Assembly (NCBI GenBank): GCA_946886855.1
Contig: CAMPJJ010000187.1
Span: 1 to 6,103 of the forward strand
Origin: an uncultured Roseateles sp.
Lineage (GTDB): Bacteria > Pseudomonadota > Gammaproteobacteria > Burkholderiales > Burkholderiaceae
Direction: 5' to 3'
Length of the DNA stretch: 6,103 bases
Shown: one piece after another, positions 5,371-6,103 of the stretch
How positions within the stretch are numbered: the stretch's first letter is position 1
Layout: each line of letters begins with the position of its first letter
Program-made: the position numbers and the translations under genes
The notes under the pieces: model-generated
The model's input: only the letters and a program-made list of their open reading frames with translations
Told to the model about the DNA's origin: nothing
The model's database searches: none

Positions 5371-5952
5371 GTCGGCCACCAACCCCACCACCCTTTGCAG
5401 GCTCTTCAAGACCGACGCGGGATCCTCCGCGTACTGCGCCTGCACGATCGCGCCGTCGACCGCCATGGACAGCGCGGCGGCGATCTTCCTGCGTTGCCGC
5501 GAGGCGGGCAGCAGCGCCGCGATCGCGTCGGTCATGTCCTGCTTGTGGCGACGGGTCACCGCGACGACCTCGGGCAGGCTGGGCCCCATCTCGCCGACGC
5601 CGTTGAGGAAAGCGCAGCCGCGGAACTCGCCCAGCGCCTGACCGCCGAACCACTCGGCCATCGCCGGCACCAGCGCATCAGCGCCCGTGGCCGCGCCGCC
5701 GTGGCGCGCCAGCGCGCCGGTGAACCAGTCCATCCAGCGCCCGTGCCGCAGGTCGAGGTAGGCCAGGATCAGGTCGTTCTTGCTCGGGAAGTGCCGGTAG
5801 AAAGTGACCTTGGTGACGCCCGAGGCCGCGATCACGCGGTCGATGCCGGTGGCGCGGATGCCCTCGGCATAGAACAGGTCGTGGGCGGTGCGCAGGATGC
5901 GCTCGCGGGCGGGCAGCTCGCCGATGTCCACGCTGCCGTTGGTGTCGTCCAT
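5359..5952 (-). CDS. TetR/AcrR-family transcriptional regulator
   Basis: The protein has 197 aa from ATG 5952. The N-terminal TetR domain (about 15-62) reads RERILRTAHDLFYAEGIRATGIDRVIAASGVTKVTFYRHFPSKNDLILAYL, with the helix-turn-helix at about 33-57 and the family YRHF/K-L pattern. The C-terminal ligand domain contains FRGCAFLNGVGE (110-121), a GC-x-LN motif common in one TetR subgroup; the ligand is unknown. An in-frame GTG at 6000 would add 16 residues encoded by the operator DNA, so it is disfavoured. Two palindromic operators lie directly upstream, arguing for autorepression and control of a divergent gene beyond the right edge. The stop codon sits in a 15-bp tandem array. The FAH-family gene follows on the same strand after 233 bp; co-transcription is possible but unsupported. 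Confidence 0.93.
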   Translation of the reverse strand: MDDTNGSVDIGELPARERILRTAHDLFYAEGIRATGIDRVIAASGVTKVTFYRHFPSKNDLILAYLDLRHGRWMDWFTGALARHGGAATGADALVPAMAEWFGGQALGEFRGCAFLNGVGEMGPSLPEVVAVTRRHKQDMTDAIAALLPASRQRRKIAAALSMAVDGAIVQAQYAEDPASVLKSLQRVVGLVADSGA

Positions 5953-5958
5953 CCGATC

Positions 5959-5964
5959 ATTGTA
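5959..5964 (-). promoter_or_regulatory. Candidate -10 of the TetR gene
   Basis: On the - strand TACAAT (5964-5959) matches the sigma70 -10 at 5 of 6. Transcription would start at about the ATG (5952), giving a leaderless or nearly leaderless mRNA, which agrees with the lack of a Shine-Dalgarno sequence. No good -35 is seen 16-18 bp upstream. Confidence 0.4.
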
Positions 5965-5980
5965 GACAGACCTGTCTACA
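5961..5980. promoter_or_regulatory. TetR-type palindromic operator, proximal copy
   Basis: TGTAGACAG-AC-CTGTCTACA is a perfect dyad with 9-bp arms, ending 9 bp before the regulator's ATG. Its 18-bp core is identical to the second operator. It overlaps the candidate -10 of the TetR gene and the candidate -35 of the divergent promoter, so binding would block both. Confidence 0.85.
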
Positions 5981-5991
5981 TCCGCCAGAAT
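5963..5991 (+). promoter_or_regulatory. Candidate divergent promoter for the gene beyond the right edge
   Basis: TAGACA (5963-5968, 5/6 to TTGACA), a 17-bp spacer and CAGAAT (5986-5991, 4/6 to TATAAT) form a sigma70-like pair on +. The -35 lies in the proximal operator and the start site, near 5998, is beside the distal one, which is the layout expected for TetR repression. Confidence 0.5.
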
Positions 5992-6000
5992 CCGACCCAC

Positions 6001-6018
6001 GTAGACAGACCTGTCTAC
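6001..6018. promoter_or_regulatory. TetR-type palindromic operator, distal copy
   Basis: GTAGACAG-AC-CTGTCTAC repeats the same 18 bp, with centre-to-centre spacing of 39 bp from the first copy. It lies over the expected start of the divergent + transcript. Two identical sites suggest binding by two dimers. Confidence 0.85.
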
Positions 6019-6103
6019 ATGAGCCGGTCGACCGGTCCATCCATCGATCGATCGGCTGCCCGATCCCCACCGACCTGCCCGCCTTCGACGAAAGGACCTC
6101 GAC
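6019..6103 (+). promoter_or_regulatory. Leader and ribosome binding site of a gene starting past the window
   Basis: AAAGGA (6091-6096) followed by CCTCGAC ends at the window edge, so a start codon is expected at or just after 6104. The leader has a 12-bp perfect palindrome CCGGTCGACCGG (6024-6035), short CATC/GATC iterations, and a hairpin GATCGG-CTGC-CCGATC (6050-6065). The gene itself is not visible. Confidence 0.55.

Noticed and set aside
5953..6000. GTG start of the TetR gene at 6000
   Set aside because: It would translate through the proximal operator and lacks a ribosome binding site; ATG 5952 gives the usual N-terminus.
1..6103. tRNA or rRNA genes
   Set aside because: No cloverleaf, CCA-ending acceptor or rRNA-like stretch was recognised by eye on either strand.

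Overview
The window is about two-thirds G+C. It reads as chromosomal DNA of a beta-proteobacterium, most likely of the Burkholderiales (Roseateles/Mitsuaria/Rubrivivax-like). This placement is inferred from GC-rich codon use and from the look of the response regulator, the kinase (ISHDLQTPITRMRLRAD H-box) and the fumarylpyruvate-hydrolase-like protein. No species can be fixed without a search.

Layout from left to right. (1) The 3' part of an exported thioredoxin-like (TlpA/DipZ type) protein on +, open at the left edge. (2) A long imperfect palindrome of about 106 bp that fills the gap to the next, convergent gene. (3) An OmpR-family response regulator on -. (4) A 281-bp divergent control region with a candidate promoter, 10-bp-phased TGTAT direct repeats and a perfect 11-bp-arm hairpin. 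(5) On +, a 2-hydroxychromene-2-carboxylate isomerase-like (DsbA/GST-kappa fold) gene that overlaps a sensor histidine kinase gene by 4 bp (ATGA). The kinase is the probable partner of the divergent regulator. (6) A 600-bp non-coding stretch with three ungapped, diverged copies of a 103-bp direct repeat, each with the same internal TGTCC-N11-GGACA dyad and a DnaA-box-like nonamer. (7) On -, a fumarylacetoacetate-hydrolase-family protein resembling fumarylpyruvate hydrolase, but with an N-terminal twin-arginine/lipobox-like leader. (8) A 15-bp tandem repeat array that contains the stop codon of (9), a TetR-family regulator on -. (10) Two copies of an 18-bp palindromic operator lie upstream of the regulator. 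They are followed by the leader and Shine-Dalgarno sequence of a divergent + gene that begins just past the right edge.

Functionally there are three modules: a periplasmic redox protein (left); a two-component system split across a divergent promoter, with a redox-fold isomerase inserted in the kinase operon (middle); and a TetR-controlled unit (right) that probably regulates itself and the unseen divergent gene. Whether the FAH-family gene belongs to the TetR unit is unknown. It lies downstream on the same strand, with a 233-bp gap and its own strong ribosome binding site.

The protein-coding genes are recognisable families. The least explained content is non-coding: the triplicate 103-bp repeat, the 106-bp palindrome and the 15-bp minisatellite. 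None of these could be searched against other genomes here.
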